DNA of 64,000 bases from Cephalotrichum gorgonifer (GCA_900312665.1 ONZQ02000003.1:1764498-1828497), one strand, 5' to 3'; positions 10,701 to 22,396 are shown, counted from the stretch's first letter. Translations and numbers: made by a program. Notes: generated from the sequence alone by a model not told the origin.

Positions 10701-10884
10701 GGTGCTTTGTGGTATACCTCGTGCCTTCTTCTAAGTCGTGTATTTTTACACTGTCTTTGTTTCCGACAACCGTTTACTTCGCATCTTTCATGATATAAGT
10801 TCCCCAACCAAGGCTTCTAATCGCATGTCGATCCTATACTTAGAATAGACCATTCCTCCGAAACGCGGCTTCCCATATCCCGGT
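7741..10884. other. Large spacer, no gene recognised
   Basis: About 3.1 kb. The left 500 bp is the leader/promoter of SNC1 and contains a short GT run near 7750-7761. Nothing coding was supported on either strand; the longest frames (for example 8509-9012 and 9732-10175, both minus) have no recognisable domain. Between 9600 and 10450 the hexamer TACTCG/TACTTG recurs many times (for example 9841-9860 and 10271-10295). Confidence 0.55.
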
Positions 10885-12790
10885 ATGCTGGGCTGGAGTG
10901 GTATTAACCGGCCCCGGAAGGGGCCGTCCTCCGGAGCGGAAGTGATTGCGGCACGGATTTCATTGCTTCTCTTATCGGTATCTTCACTCACATCAGCCTA
11001 TATGCTGGACCCGGATGATAAAGGTACATATCGCTCTCCATACCTTGTTCCTGCTTGCCAGGACCATGGCATCATCATCACAGCGCCAATAAATGTATCC
11101 CCCCAGGTTACACATGCTAACACAGCCGCCCTATAGCCGGCGTAAAGCAAATTGCGAAGGACATGACCGATGACATGATGACATTCTATCCCGGAAACAA
11201 GCCTGGGGGAACACCGGGCGTGCTTCCCCTGCCGTACTACTGTAAGTCCCCAATGTCCTTTCCGATCCGCGTCCGAGAGGGCGGGTGTCTCGAAGATTGG
11301 CCCGAGGCAGTACCCCCGCTAACACCATTACAGGGTGGGAAGCAGGCGCTCTCATGGGCTCGCTCATTGACTACTGGTACTATACTGGGGACGACACCTG
11401 GAACGACGACGTGACGGAAGGTCTCCTCTTCCAGGTCGGCGACGAAGCCGACTACATGCCGCGCAACCAGACCCACACGGAGGGTAACGACGACCAGGGC
11501 TTCTGGGGACTGGCCGTCATGACCGCGGCCGAGTACAAGTTCCCCGACCCGCCCGAGGACAAGCCGCAGTGGCTCGCGCTCGCGCAGGCCGTCTTCAACA
11601 CGCAGGCGGCACGGTGGGACAAGGAGCACTGCGACGGCGGGCTCCGGTGGCAGATATTCTCGTGGAACAACGGGTACGACTACAAGAACACCATCTCGCA
11701 GGCGTGCTTCTTCGCGCTCGGGGCCCGCCTGGCGCTCTACACGGGGAACGACACCTACGCGGACTGGGCCAAGGAGACGTGGGACTGGACCGAGGGCCGC
11801 GGGTACATCGACGAGAAGTACTACGTCTACGACGGGGCGTACATCCAGGACGGGTGCAAGGAGCTGACGCCGTACCAGTGGACGTACAACATCGGCGGGT
11901 TCATGCTCGGGGCGGCGGCCATGTACAACCACACCGAGGACGCGGTGTGGAAGGAGCGGCTGGACGGGATGCTCAAGGGCATGAAGCTGTTCTTCAGGGG
12001 CGACGGGAAGGACATCATGACCGAGGTGGCGTGCGAGCCCTCGAAGACGTGCAACACGGACCAGCAGTCCTTCAAGGCGTACTTCTCGCGCTGGCTCGCC
12101 AACGTGGTCATCTGGTACCCGGAGTCGGCCGACACCATCATGCCGCTCCTCAAGGCAAGCTCGATCGCCGCGGCGGCGGTGTGCACGGGGGGCGACAACG
12201 GGCGGATGTGCGGCCACAGGTGGAACGACGGCAAGTTCGACGGGACAACGGGGTTGGGCCAGCAGATGGCCGCCATGTCGGCGGCGCTCTCGAACCTGGT
12301 CGAGGACTCGGCGCCGCCCGTGACGGCCGACTCGGGCGGCACGAGCAAGGGCGACAACTCGGCCGGCGGCGACGACAACGACAGGGGCAGCCCCATACTC
12401 CACAGGCCCATCACGGCGGGCGACAGGGCCGGCGCCGCGATCCTGACGCTGGTCGTCCTGGGCGGCTTGGTCTCCGCCATGTGGTTCATGCTGGGCGACG
12501 ACGCGAAGGAGGCGACGGCGGCGGTGGGGGACGGCGGAGCGCGGGCGGCCGTGCTGGGGCTGTTCCCGGCCTTGAAGGGCGGGAAGGGAAAGGAGGTGGA
12601 TGAGACATTGCCCCAGATGGCGGAGAAGGAGCAGCCCCAGATGGACGGCGTGAAGGGCGGCGGAATGTTGTTCACGGGGAGTGGGGAGGTGTCGACCCCG
12701 CGGACGGCGGCTGCTCCTCCGCCGCGGCAGTGGTCGACAAGCGAGGGGTCAAGTACGAGTACAGAGAAGAGAGCCTCAGTGCCCACCTAG
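10885..12790 (+). CDS. GH76 alpha-1,6-mannanase-type wall enzyme (DFG5/DCW1 family), membrane-anchored, 3 exons
   Basis: Family 76 glycosidase/transglycosidase related to yeast Dfg5 and Dcw1, which attach GPI proteins to the cell wall. Exons 10885-11023, 11137-11241 and 11334-12790 give 566 residues; both introns have GCTAAC branch points. The N-terminus has a signal sequence after an extended start (hydrophobic core ISLLLLSVSSLTSA, cleavage near residue 38). Joins restore DDKAGVKQIAKDMTDDMMTF and LPLPYYWWEAGALMGSLIDY, both family hallmarks. The catalytic Asp pair is in TEGNDDQGFWG (about D134, D135). N-glycosylation sites include NQT, NDT and NHT. Instead of a GPI signal the end has one membrane helix (about 447-468) and a 98-residue tail predicted cytoplasmic. 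The start codon is the first ATG of the open frame; an upstream exon is not excluded. Confidence 0.9.
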
Positions 12791-15058
12791 GTTTCCCGAG
12801 TGGAAGGAAAAAAAACGGCGGGGTGGGTGAGTTGGAGATGGAGTGAATGTACAGGAGCTTGTTTGGTGGGCGTTTTGCATGAAAATGGTTAGGAAAATTG
12901 GTACGGAGTTTTAAAAGGCTGGGCACTTACACGGGGGGATGGGCTATATATAGAACAGGGCATCATTCGGCTGGCATTGGAGAGGAAGCATGTATTATTA
13001 GCATATCGACTGCATGGTACATGTACATAAGATGAAAAGGAGGTGTATCTACCTGTCCACTTGGGAAGAGGTCGAGTAGATGATGGAACAGGAGACATTT
13101 CAAAACGTTTATATAGCCCATTGGGTTACCCTCGCTTGATATTGGACGGATGATATCCCTCCAATCCAAGGACCCCCCTCATGTAATTTATCATGTCCTT
13201 GGTTCCCCAAAACCGAATGTGTAATGAAACACAGAGGCAGGAGGGACCTATCCTCTGCCCTTCCATAGAACCCTGGTCCTTCCGCCGTTTAATGAATATT
13301 ACCATGTTTCATTGAAGCCAGATCAAGATAGTGGTGGGATGGTGTTTCCCACGACGCAGGCCAACACACGACGAGCTCACGGCGCACCCTCTCTGAGGAC
13401 CGAGTCGAGAATTTGCAAGGCTGTGGCGGGGCAGGTAGAGTGATATCGGTTGATGCAAAGAGATAAGCTTTAATCTAGCGCAGGGAAGAATTACAAGTAA
13501 GAATGGAAGTTGGGTAATCGGCGTTGCAACTACCTGGCCACGCGATGTGACATTCCATGGTCATCTTCGGCAGCCCGCCGGCCCCACATCGGAGTGAGGC
13601 TCACCGTGGAACCTGTGAAAGCGCCGTTGTTGTTGGAGACATCCATTGCCCCCGACAGAACGATGGGCTTCCCGGAAACTGCTTCCGCGGGCATATGTTG
13701 ATCCGGTCGAGCAGATGAGCCCTACGACTTCGATCACCCCTCCCAAAGCTAGTTCTCGTCCCATCACTGTGAGGTGAAAGTCATCATGTACTACGAATAG
13801 TCAAGCATATGAGTATTGCGGTCCCTAAAACACAAAAGATGGATTTAAACCCGAGCGTTGATATTCCATCCTGTCCCGGGTTAGCAGACACGCTCCCGTC
13901 CTACTGGGAGAAACCCATGCCTCTTCATCCGCCTCGATTCTCCCTTATTTCACCAGTATGATAAGGCAAGCTGTTTCTAGGAAGCCCATTGATTAATCAG
14001 AAATCGATAGATTTGAAGCTTCCTCGCCACATCCATCACAATTTCGTCTCATATCTCCCTCCATGGGACTGGCCTCCTGGTAAATTTGATGGTGTTACAG
14101 CATCTCTGGCTATGTACTTTCTCGTTATAATACATACCTTCCTCCCCACACCAATGACCTTGCGCCTGTCATTATTTCCAACAGGAACATGAACTCGTAG
14201 GCACCGACACACGGTGCGTCCGCTGTCTCACTTCCCACTAATCGCGACCTCCGATTGTCCTTAGTCTCTATGTCACTTTTCGAACTCTGACTGTCACGAG
14301 AACGTCACTGCTTCTTTGAGGTCAGTCATTGACCCCTGACTTGGCGCTGGGCCCTTCTGCTTATCTTTCTTGGAGGCGCTGTTTCGCGAACTCTGTCCAA
14401 TCCAGGAGGCCGTTCTCAAATCTGCTCACGTGACCTCAGCAAACCAGCCTCTCAGAGCGCTTGCTCAGCGAGCCTAGCCGCCGCTGGTCGGCACCACCAT
14501 TGTCAGGAAGTCCTCTCCATCCATCTGTTCGCTCGTCTCAAAGCAACTAGTTCGTAGCTCGTCGCCTCACTTTGCCTCCCGCAACCTGCCCAGGTGCCCC
14601 TTACTTTCACTCTGATCAATTGTTTCTGCACTGATCTTTGGACTCTCAACTGGGCGGGTCGCTAATTCGCAGCCGCTGGTCCCACGGCTGCTGCCGTCGT
14701 CGCAGCAATTGACCTTTTGAGCCAGCCAGAAACATTCGCGACTGTCCCTTTTTTCTCTCGACCCCAGCCTGATTTAGCACTCCTCACCCCTATCCGCACT
14801 GGACGACGAGAACCAACAACGCGACCCTCGACCAGCCCCCTTTCATCATTATCCACACCCCTGCCTTCCATACTCCGAAATTATATCTCGATCGCTGGTC
14901 CCGATAGGATAGTGGAGTTGCTGAGATTTGAAGGCAAGGGCACGTAGGACACGCGACAAACCGCAGCGATCGTTTCTCACGGCAACGCACATACACACAC
15001 ACAGAGAGGGAGAGAGACACATACCCAGCCACCCACCACCCTCGTACATTAATCCTCG
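12791..15058. other. Spacer and long leader of the FHA-protein gene
   Basis: About 2.3 kb without a supported gene. The last 600 bp is pyrimidine-rich, typical of a fungal leader, and carries a 76-codon upstream frame (14717-14947) ending 111 bp before the start codon of the next gene. Confidence 0.5.
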
Positions 15059-17465
15059 ATGACAGCTGTTGCAAATTCCCGTCTACTTCCCCTCGAAAAT
15101 CCGGCATGGGGTAGTAATGGAGGCCAACCTGTGAATCCCGCGACAGACGACGTCAGGGCAATCCTCGGCCGCAAAGGCCTTCAACGATCCAACTCCGCAT
15201 CTTCCATATCGTCTACCTCATCCACCTCGACAGCTACAGCCCTTTCTCGAACTACCTCTGGATCCCAACCCGGAGGAGCTCCTGCCTCTTCTACCAACGA
15301 GGTTAGCCAGTGGCCCAACACCGCGCCGCGAAAGCAGCCGCAAACCAAGTCGTCCTGGCCTGTCGGTAAACCGGATGCTCATGGTGAGCTGGCCAGGATG
15401 ACGGCAAGCCGCCCACAACTTATGAACGGTAGCGTCGGCGCAGGGCCTCCAATTCACCCCCCGTCAGGAGCGCCAACCCATGGCCTGGCCCAGGGCATCC
15501 CTCGGCCGCCTGCCGAACAAGGGACACCAGTCCTCTACCTCCTGTCACTAAACGGCACCTTCGACCGCAAGACAATCCATGTCCCCTTCGAACCGGATAA
15601 GCTGCGGATCGGCCGCCAGACAAATCAGAGGACCGTCCCGACGCCGTCCAATGGCTATTTCGACAGTAAAGTGCTATCGAGACAGCATGCGGAAATATGG
15701 GCCGACCGATCGGGCAAGATCTGGATCCGCGACGTCAAGTCCTCCAACGGCACCTTCGTGAACGGTAGCCGCCTCTCTCCCGAGAACCGCGAGTCCGAAC
15801 CCCACGAGCTCCAGACGGCCGACCACCTCGAGCTCGGAATCGACATTGTCAGTGAAGACCAAAAGACTGTCGTTCACCACAAGGTCGCCTCCAAGGTGGA
15901 GCATGCCGGTTTTTTGAGCGCGACAAGCAACCTGCTGGACATGAACTTTGGTGATCTCGATCCGGCGAATGGAAACGCGATGCCGCCCACACAAGGCGCC
16001 ATGCATATCCGCTCCAGAATGGGCGGCTCCGGCTCCATGGCTGGGAATGGACGTATGGGCCCGGGTGCCGGCATGATGAATCCTCAAACAAGCGGGATGC
16101 CTCAGCAAAGGGGCTACTGGTTGACACCTATAACAGCCGAGCAGATAGTGAAGCGGCTACAGGTACGTCGTTTACTCTCTCAACTAGCACTGCGATCGCG
16201 TGGAAACCTAACCCATGTTTTAGACCGAGATGCGTGGTGCTCGGCTGCAATCGCAGGATCTTGACCGGACCAGCAAGTTCGTGACGGCTATCCTTTCTAA
16301 AGATGATGTCAAGGATCTTGAGAAGCCGGACAGCGCAGAACCCCCCAAGCAACAGTCTCTACTCAACGGGAGCGCGCTGCCATTCCGTGCCGATCCGAAG
16401 GCACGATTCTCCGATCCTCCGGCCCCCCCACCACAGCAACCGTTGCCCGAAAAGCCCGATATCCCCATCCTGAAAAGGGCCGCTACCGAGCGTCCTAAAT
16501 CCCAGCCGACTACCACGTCTCCTATCCGCGACAACGTCAGCCAGGCCCTCGTACAATTACAGGATGACCTTAAGAATACGAGGAAGGAGCTCGAAGGCCG
16601 CGACGTTAGGCTCCGTGAGCTCGAGGAATCACTGCAGAAGGAACGCACGGCGAGGGAGTTGGCTGAAGAACTCGCGCGAAGACTCGAAGACGCTGCTGCT
16701 GCTGCGGCGCCGGCTGCGGTACTACCCAAAGAGGCGGTGTCAACAGACGCTGACCTGGATGCATCCGTGCCAACCCAAATAAATGGGTCCGCCAAGAGCG
16801 CTGGTCCCGATGATAGCCTCGACGAGGCATTTGAACCTCCCCGGGAGCTAGCCGATTCCGAAAAGTCGGACACGGTGACGCCCGGCGTTGGACAGTCTCT
16901 GGCGAATCAAGCAGAAATCGTGCAGGCGGCAGCGGCAGAGTATGAATCGCGCGTTGACGCGATGGCGTCGGAGATCAGGGGCCTCAAGGAACAGCTTGAC
17001 CTCTGGAGGCAGCGCTGCGAGACGGCCGAGTCCGAGCGAGACGCTGACAGGAAGACGCTGGCAGAGATGGTTGCCCAGATCCGGCGGGATGAGCAGGAGA
17101 GGCAGGCTACGGCCGCGGCGGCCACGACGAAGCGTGAGGCGAGCCGAGGGCGATCTAAAAGCCGGAAGCGGAGTGCGTCCAGGCAGGCGGAGAAGAGCAG
17201 TAGCAGAGAGGTGCCGGCCGAGGAGGATCCATCACAATCCAAGGAGAGCTCGAAGCCGGTCGGGATCTTGCCCGATGAGGCAAGCGACCAGCCAACGCTC
17301 TCGAGAGCGAACACGATCACACCCCAGGCACAATGCGCGGCGGTGCTTCCTCAGGATCAGAAGCTAGCCGCGGGCCTGCCGTATGCATCAATGCTCGGTG
17401 TTGTATTACTAGGCGTGGGCCTGATGGCTTATATCAACGGATGGCACCCGCCGCAAAAACGATAG
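15059..17465 (+). CDS. ham-4: FHA-domain, coiled-coil, tail-anchored STRIPAK subunit (HAM-4/PRO45, SLMAP type; 2 exons)
   Basis: Homologue of SLMAP, known in Neurospora as HAM-4 and in Sordaria as PRO45, a subunit of the STRIPAK signalling complex needed for hyphal fusion and fruiting-body development. Exons 15059-16162 and 16224-17465 (intron 61 bp, gtacgt..ttttag) give 781 residues. Residues 1-155 are Ser/Thr/Pro-rich and probably disordered. The FHA phosphothreonine-binding domain is at about 160-265, with conserved IGRQ (184-187), SRQH (207-210) and SSNGTFVNG (228-236). The joined sequence RLQTEMRGARLQSQDLDRTS begins a region that becomes charged coiled coil around 480-650. The last 29 residues contain one hydrophobic helix (SMLGVVLLGVGLMAYI) near the very end, a tail anchor, which in this family places the complex at ER/nuclear envelope or mitochondria. 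An Arg/Ser-rich stretch (SRGRSKSRKRSASR) precedes the anchor. Confidence 0.93.
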
Positions 17466-18316
17466 GCAGGGCATGAACGGGAAGGTTTGGGCTTGCACGG
17501 GGCGGGCCCTTCTACCCATCGTCTTTTGTTTTTGTTACTCTGGTCTTTTTTGTTCACGGGTCCATCGTTTTGGGATATTTCTTTTGTCATTTTATCTTTT
17601 CATTTTCATTCGGGGAGTTTGGTGGCAAAGCGAAATGCGATGGAGATTAGTTTTCCTTTCGCTATAGCGACATGGAAACTAGTTCATCTAACATGATACG
17701 AGTTCTTGTGCATGCATGGTTGATGTAGCGACCTCCCACCACCTTTTTTCTTCTTCTTTTCTTCCTACTTTCTCTTCTCTTCTTTCTTGTGTCTTGTTTT
17801 TCTCTCCATTTTTTTCGGTGTGGAATGGGAGTTGGGTAGTGGTGGGGAGAATTCAAGGGGCATGAAGGGGCCAGCGGAGGATATTCATATGAAGTACATG
17901 AAAGAGTCTTACGGAGCACATATCCCAGCAGAGAGCACTGAGTAACAAGCATAGTAAGACATGTGTGATACCGCCCCTGACTGCCAAAGAGGTCGGTGCA
18001 GTTAGCTCGTGTTTCAAGCTTGATGGGGGGCCTGCCTGCCACCCGCCCTATGTGTCAGGTGTGAGCACCTGTCACATGAACCCCACCAACCACCCCGCGA
18101 TTCCATCCGACCTTAACCGTTTGCCGAGCTCCCATCGCAAACGTACGACAACTACCAATCCGTCATCCGCCCTGCCCACAGCTTAAGTTCCCAGAGCTGA
18201 AACACCGTTATTGCCCCTCTAGACCCCCGAATTCTCTCTATAGACAACTCCTCGAGAACGCAGCATCTGCCGTCGCAAGCTCTCTCTTCCCATCCACACA
18301 CTCGCCTCCCACGAAG
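17466..18316. other. Spacer between two same-strand genes
   Basis: Contains the T-rich 3' flank of the FHA gene (about 17520-17830) and the C-rich promoter/leader of the next gene (about 18050-18316). No coding sequence was seen. Confidence 0.5.
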
Positions 18317-19366
18317 ATGTCCCACACACCCCAAGACATGGTCGAGACGCCACTCGAGAAGGGCGACCTATCCCACCTCCTCCCCTCGACCTATAAGACC
18401 CAGATAACCGCCTGGCTGGCCGAGGACACCCCGGCCTTCGACTACGCGGGCTTCGTGGTCGGCGACGCCCCGCGCACCGCGACCCTCTGGGGCAAGTCCG
18501 CCGGCATCCTGGCCGGCGTCCCCTTCTTCGACGAGGTGTTCCGGCAGGTCGGGTGCACGGTCGAGTGGCACGCGCGCGAGGGGAGCCGCGTCGACACGGG
18601 CGGCTCCGGAGCCGAGCCGACGGGAAAGATGAAGATGGCGACCGTCACGGGCCCCGCCAGGGGCATCCTGCTCGGCGAGAGGGTGGCGCTGAACCTGCTG
18701 GCGCGGTGCTCCGGCATAGCGTCGTACAGCCGCGGGCTCCTCCTCAACCTGCGCGGGGCCGGGTACGAGGGGATCCTGGCGGGGACGCGCAAGACGACGC
18801 CCGGGTTCCGCCTCGTGGAGAAGTACGGCATGCTGGTGGGCGGCGCGGACACGCACCGCATGGACCTGAGCAGCATGATCATGCTCAAGGACAACCACGT
18901 CTGGTCGCGCGGGTCCATCACCGACGCGGTGCACGCCGCGCGGGCCGCGGGCGGGTTCAGCGTCAAGATCGAGGTCGAGGTCCAGAGCGAGGAGGAGGCG
19001 GACGAGGCGGCGGCCGCGGGCGCGGACATCATCATGCTGGACAACTTCACGGGGCCTGGCGTCAAGGTCGCCGCGAAGAACCTGAAGGAGCGGTGGGCGG
19101 GGAAGAAGCAGTTCCTGCTCGAGGTGTCGGGCGGTTTGAGGATCGATAACGCGGAGCAGTTCGTGTCCCCCCGTGAGTGGTCCCCCCTTTCCCCTACGTT
19201 AACCCCTTTACACAGCTCGGAGTTTATTCGCCCCGGGAAACGGGATTTTGCTTGCTAACAGTTTGAGGGGTTCCTAGACGTGGATATCCTGTCGACGAGC
19301 TGTATTCACCAGGGCGTCCCCCACGTCGACTTCTCCCTCAAGATCGAGATGCCAAAGGCAGAGTGA
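18317..19366 (+). CDS. BNA6: Nicotinate-nucleotide pyrophosphorylase (quinolinate phosphoribosyltransferase), 2 exons
   Basis: Converts quinolinate and PRPP to nicotinate mononucleotide, CO2 and pyrophosphate, the last step of the kynurenine branch of NAD synthesis. Exons 18317-19172 and 19278-19366 give 314 residues, close to the usual 290-300. Visible motifs are GERVALNLLARCSGIAS (about 117-133), the phosphate-binding TRKTTPGFRLVEKYGMLVGG (about 157-176), HRMDLSSMIMLKDNH and IEVEVQSEEEADEA. The barrel strand ADIIMLDN follows. The 105-bp intron (gtgagt..cctag, branch GCTAAC) joins in phase 1 to restore SPHVDILSTSCIHQGVPHVD, the C-terminal family block. The usual residue before VDI is Asp; here the split codon gives His. 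The gene is convergent with RSM22. Confidence 0.95.
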
Positions 19367-19659
19367 GGGTGTGCGTCGGTGTCTTCGGGGCGGGAATATC
19401 ATTCGACAAGGTACTTTCTATGAAAGAGAGGGAGATAAAAAGAAAGAGACTCTCACGCACATATGTAAACCAGAATAACCATGAAATCCAAGCCCGGCCC
19501 TTTTTTATTGTAAATAATATTACAGTCCTATTATAATACATGTATGTGTGTGTGTGTCCTGTCCCAAGCTATTCTATTTACAAGTCCCCGCCTCCATTTC
19601 GCTTTTTTGTACATACAAACCTCATCACCAACAATGCAAAATATTCGTACATCTGCTCT

Positions 19660-22047
19660 CTACTCGTCCATCAGCTGGTCTAGCAGGGACGACTTGGGAA
19701 TCCTGTTCCTCCCCTTCGACCTCCTCTCCACGCCACCCTTCCTGCTCGTCGCCGCCCCCCTCTCGACCGCGTCCTTGAGCCCGCCCTCGTCATACCCAAT
19801 CTCGAACACCTTCTGCTTCCCGGCCTCCTTCGCCCTGCGCGCCCTGACGCCGCCGTCGTCCTTCACGCCGGCCCCGCGGCCCAGCCGCACCTTGCGCTCC
19901 GTCCTCGTCTTGGCCCCGAGCGCCCACAGGTCCCCCCACTTCGCCTTGCGCGCGTCGCGGTAGGCCTGGCGCCCGTAGCTCTGCGGCACGATCCACCGCT
20001 CGATCTTGGCCGCGGGCGTACACACGTCCAGAAGCACGTGGCCGTGGCGCTTCAGCGGCCTCGTCACGTTCCGCGGCAGCGACAGCGAGTGCGGGGGATT
20101 CTCCCCGGCCGCGGCGGTCTCGTACCCCGCGAACGCGCGGTCCGCCGCCTCCACGCCCTGCTCCACGCCGTCGGGGAGCGTGGCGCCCCTGCGGACGGCG
20201 ACGTAGCTGAACTCGACGTCGTCGTGGTTCCTGTCCCTCCCGTCCATGATCCGGTGCAAGAATGGAGGGCGGATGAAGCGCTGCGAGAAGGAGCAGACAT
20301 CCTTGCGGCCCGCGACCTTGCCGGGGATGAGGTACATCGGGCACTCCTTGTGGTTCGTGCACGGCGCGACGATCATGCCCTCCTCGCGGATCCGCTTGAA
20401 CTCGGGCGCGATGTCCTCCTGGTCCGGAAGCGAGTTGGCGTGGAGGATGTACTCGGACAGCAGTTTGGAGCGCACCTCCGCGACGGCCTCGAAGCCGCGC
20501 GGGTGGCCCTTCTCGAGGACGATGAGGACACCGCCGTTGGGGTCGAGGAGGGACCAGAGGCTGTTGAGGATGGCCTTGCGCCTGTGGCCCTCGGGCATCT
20601 GGAGGAGGAGGTGGGAGGCGAGGATGACGTCGTAGGTCTTGCGGGCCTGCGGGACCTTGGGTGCACCGTCGAGGAGCCTCTCGGCGTTGTCCGCCGAGTG
20701 GTGGTAGTCGGGCAGGCGGGGCAGGAAGGTCGTGCGCTGGAGGAACTGCGAGACCCTGTTCCGCAGGTTCTCCGAGCCGATGACGACGGACCTCTTGCCC
20801 GGCGGGTTCGCGTCCGAGGCCTTGCCCTCATCCTTCATGACGTCCCACTCGGCTTCGATGATGTCCTGCCACGCCGCGAGGCCCGCGCCTCCGCTCCCGG
20901 CGTCCAGGATCCTGGGGCCCTCGCCGCCGTTGCGGGTCAGCAGCGACTGGATCCAGTCGGTCCCGAGCCGCTTCCGGACCTCCACCAGCACGCTCCTACT
21001 CGCGGCGTACATTTGAGGGAGGTAGACGGAGATGAAGGCGTCGGCGTCGATCTCCGACATGCGGTGGTGGCCAGCGCTGAGGGTCATGGGGAGCATGGGC
21101 CTGTTCCTCTGGCCCGGGGGGGTGATGGCTGAGTCCGGGAGGCCAGCACCTCCATAGGCCTTCTCGGCAGCCTCTTTGACGTGTGACAGGTCGGTCCTTC
21201 CCAGCAGCCTGGCGACAGGCTCGACAAGAGACCTTCTCGGGATCTGCACGGTTGACGGGTGGGGACCGAAGTGGCCCTGCTCGGTGAGAGGATGGGACCG
21301 CGACCGCGGCCCGAACTCTGCCTCGGTGTCGTCTTCGTCGAATTCCTCGGGCCGCTGGTGCTTGCTATAGTGGTCATCCATCTCTTGGGCTAGGGCATCT
21401 CCCCTGCCGTCGTCGTCCAACTCCTCCTGCGCCTCCATCTCCTTCGCCAGTTTCGCAGCAGCCTTGAAGTCATTCTGCAACTTCATAAGCGCATCGTATT
21501 CCCTCCTGTTCCTCGCCACGATCCCAACGTACCCGTCCCCGAGGTCCTCCCCGTCCACGAGCGGGCCGGGCACGGCGTCGCCCGCCTCAGTCACCTCCGT
21601 GCCGGTTGTCTCTAGGCTCTCGCGCCCGTCGGCCGCGGTGGGAGGGTACGGCCCCAGGTCGGCGTGGTGTGGTATCCCGACATCCTCGGCGTCGGTCTCG
21701 CGCAGCGGCGGCCCATAGAGTCGTTCGTAGAGCGCGTACTCCTCGTCCGTGAGGTATCCCTTGGGGAGGGTGTCGCGGAACCGCTGCTTCGCCTCGCGCA
21801 CGGTCCTCTCAATGTCTTGCTTCTCGATCAATGCGACATCTTCGCCGGGGCTGTTCTGCGACGTCGGCTGCGTATTCGCGACAGAATAGGACCGAAAGGT
21901 TGGGATTCGTCTCGTGGCGATCGGCGCGGAAAGTCGAGGGCGCCACGGGAGTCGTAGGCTGCTGGCGCCACGGTTGACCTCTAGGACGCCCGAGAGGCCG
22001 GTCCTGCAGATCGGGCAGACGTTCCTCGCACCCCTAGCTGCAATCAT
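19660..22047 (-). CDS. RSM22: Mitochondrial small-subunit ribosome assembly factor RSM22 (METTL17 family)
   Basis: Mitochondrial methyltransferase-like protein required for building the small mitoribosomal subunit. The intronless frame gives 795 residues from the ATG at 22047. The open frame extends to 22155, but only with a TTG, and the product starting MIAARGARNVCPICRTGLSG looks like a targeting sequence. The Rossmann-type SAM motif is ILDAGSGGAGLAAW (about 380-393), after a conserved LPQMYAASRSVLVEVRKRLG helix. Four Cys match the iron-sulphur ligands known for METTL17: C563 and C569 (CTNHKECP), C585 (DVCSFSQRF) and C676 (LDVCTP). The N-terminal third is acidic and low in conservation. A Lys/Arg-rich C-terminal tail would suit rRNA contact. 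The gene converges with the BNA6 gene 293 bp away. Confidence 0.94.
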   Translation of the reverse strand: MIAARGARNVCPICRTGLSGVLEVNRGASSLRLPWRPRLSAPIATRRIPTFRSYSVANTQPTSQNSPGEDVALIEKQDIERTVREAKQRFRDTLPKGYLTDEEYALYERLYGPPLRETDAEDVGIPHHADLGPYPPTAADGRESLETTGTEVTEAGDAVPGPLVDGEDLGDGYVGIVARNRREYDALMKLQNDFKAAAKLAKEMEAQEELDDDGRGDALAQEMDDHYSKHQRPEEFDEDDTEAEFGPRSRSHPLTEQGHFGPHPSTVQIPRRSLVEPVARLLGRTDLSHVKEAAEKAYGGAGLPDSAITPPGQRNRPMLPMTLSAGHHRMSEIDADAFISVYLPQMYAASRSVLVEVRKRLGTDWIQSLLTRNGGEGPRILDAGSGGAGLAAWQDIIEAEWDVMKDEGKASDANPPGKRSVVIGSENLRNRVSQFLQRTTFLPRLPDYHHSADNAERLLDGAPKVPQARKTYDVILASHLLLQMPEGHRRKAILNSLWSLLDPNGGVLIVLEKGHPRGFEAVAEVRSKLLSEYILHANSLPDQEDIAPEFKRIREEGMIVAPCTNHKECPMYLIPGKVAGRKDVCSFSQRFIRPPFLHRIMDGRDRNHDDVEFSYVAVRRGATLPDGVEQGVEAADRAFAGYETAAAGENPPHSLSLPRNVTRPLKRHGHVLLDVCTPAAKIERWIVPQSYGRQAYRDARKAKWGDLWALGAKTRTERKVRLGRGAGVKDDGGVRARRAKEAGKQKVFEIGYDEGGLKDAVERGAATSRKGGVERRSKGRNRIPKSSLLDQLMDE

Positions 22048-22396
22048 TCTGCTAGTAAAGAGCAGACTTGGCTTGATGGGACAAATCGCAAGAAAGTTTG
22101 TTCGCGGTGATGGGCCCAACTTTTTCAGGTACAAGGGTCGATGAATGGGAGGCAAAGCGCGTCACGTGATTGGCGTTAGCCTCTCACGTCGCGACCATTA
22201 CGAACATGAGATCCACTTTTAGACGAACTCTCAAGTAATACCAGCAGAAGAAGCATATAAGATGAATATACCAAATATCAATGCAAGGTGTGCGTGCCGT
22301 ATTACCCGATGAAGTAGAATAGATATTATGCCAAAAAAAAAGAAAAAGAAAAGAAAGAAAACGCCTTCCCAACGCTACACTCTCGCCACCAACCTA
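22048..22396. other. Spacer between two minus-strand genes
   Basis: It holds the promoter/leader of RSM22 and the 3' flank of the thioredoxin gene, with an A-rich tract at 22332-22362. Nothing else was seen. Confidence 0.5.

Noticed and set aside
11237..12403. 388-codon minus-strand frame opposite the GH76 gene
   Set aside because: It is an Arg/Val/Pro-biased shadow frame; the plus strand has complete family motifs and spliced exons.
11569..12603. 344-codon plus-strand frame inside the GH76 gene
   Set aside because: It is an out-of-frame reading of the same exon, made mostly of Arg, Gly and His.
20038..21132. 364-codon plus-strand frame opposite RSM22
   Set aside because: It is an antisense shadow of RSM22 with no recognisable domain.
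22048..22155. N-terminal extension of RSM22 to 22155
   Set aside because: The upstream codon is TTG, not ATG; the ATG at 22047 gives the expected targeting-type start.
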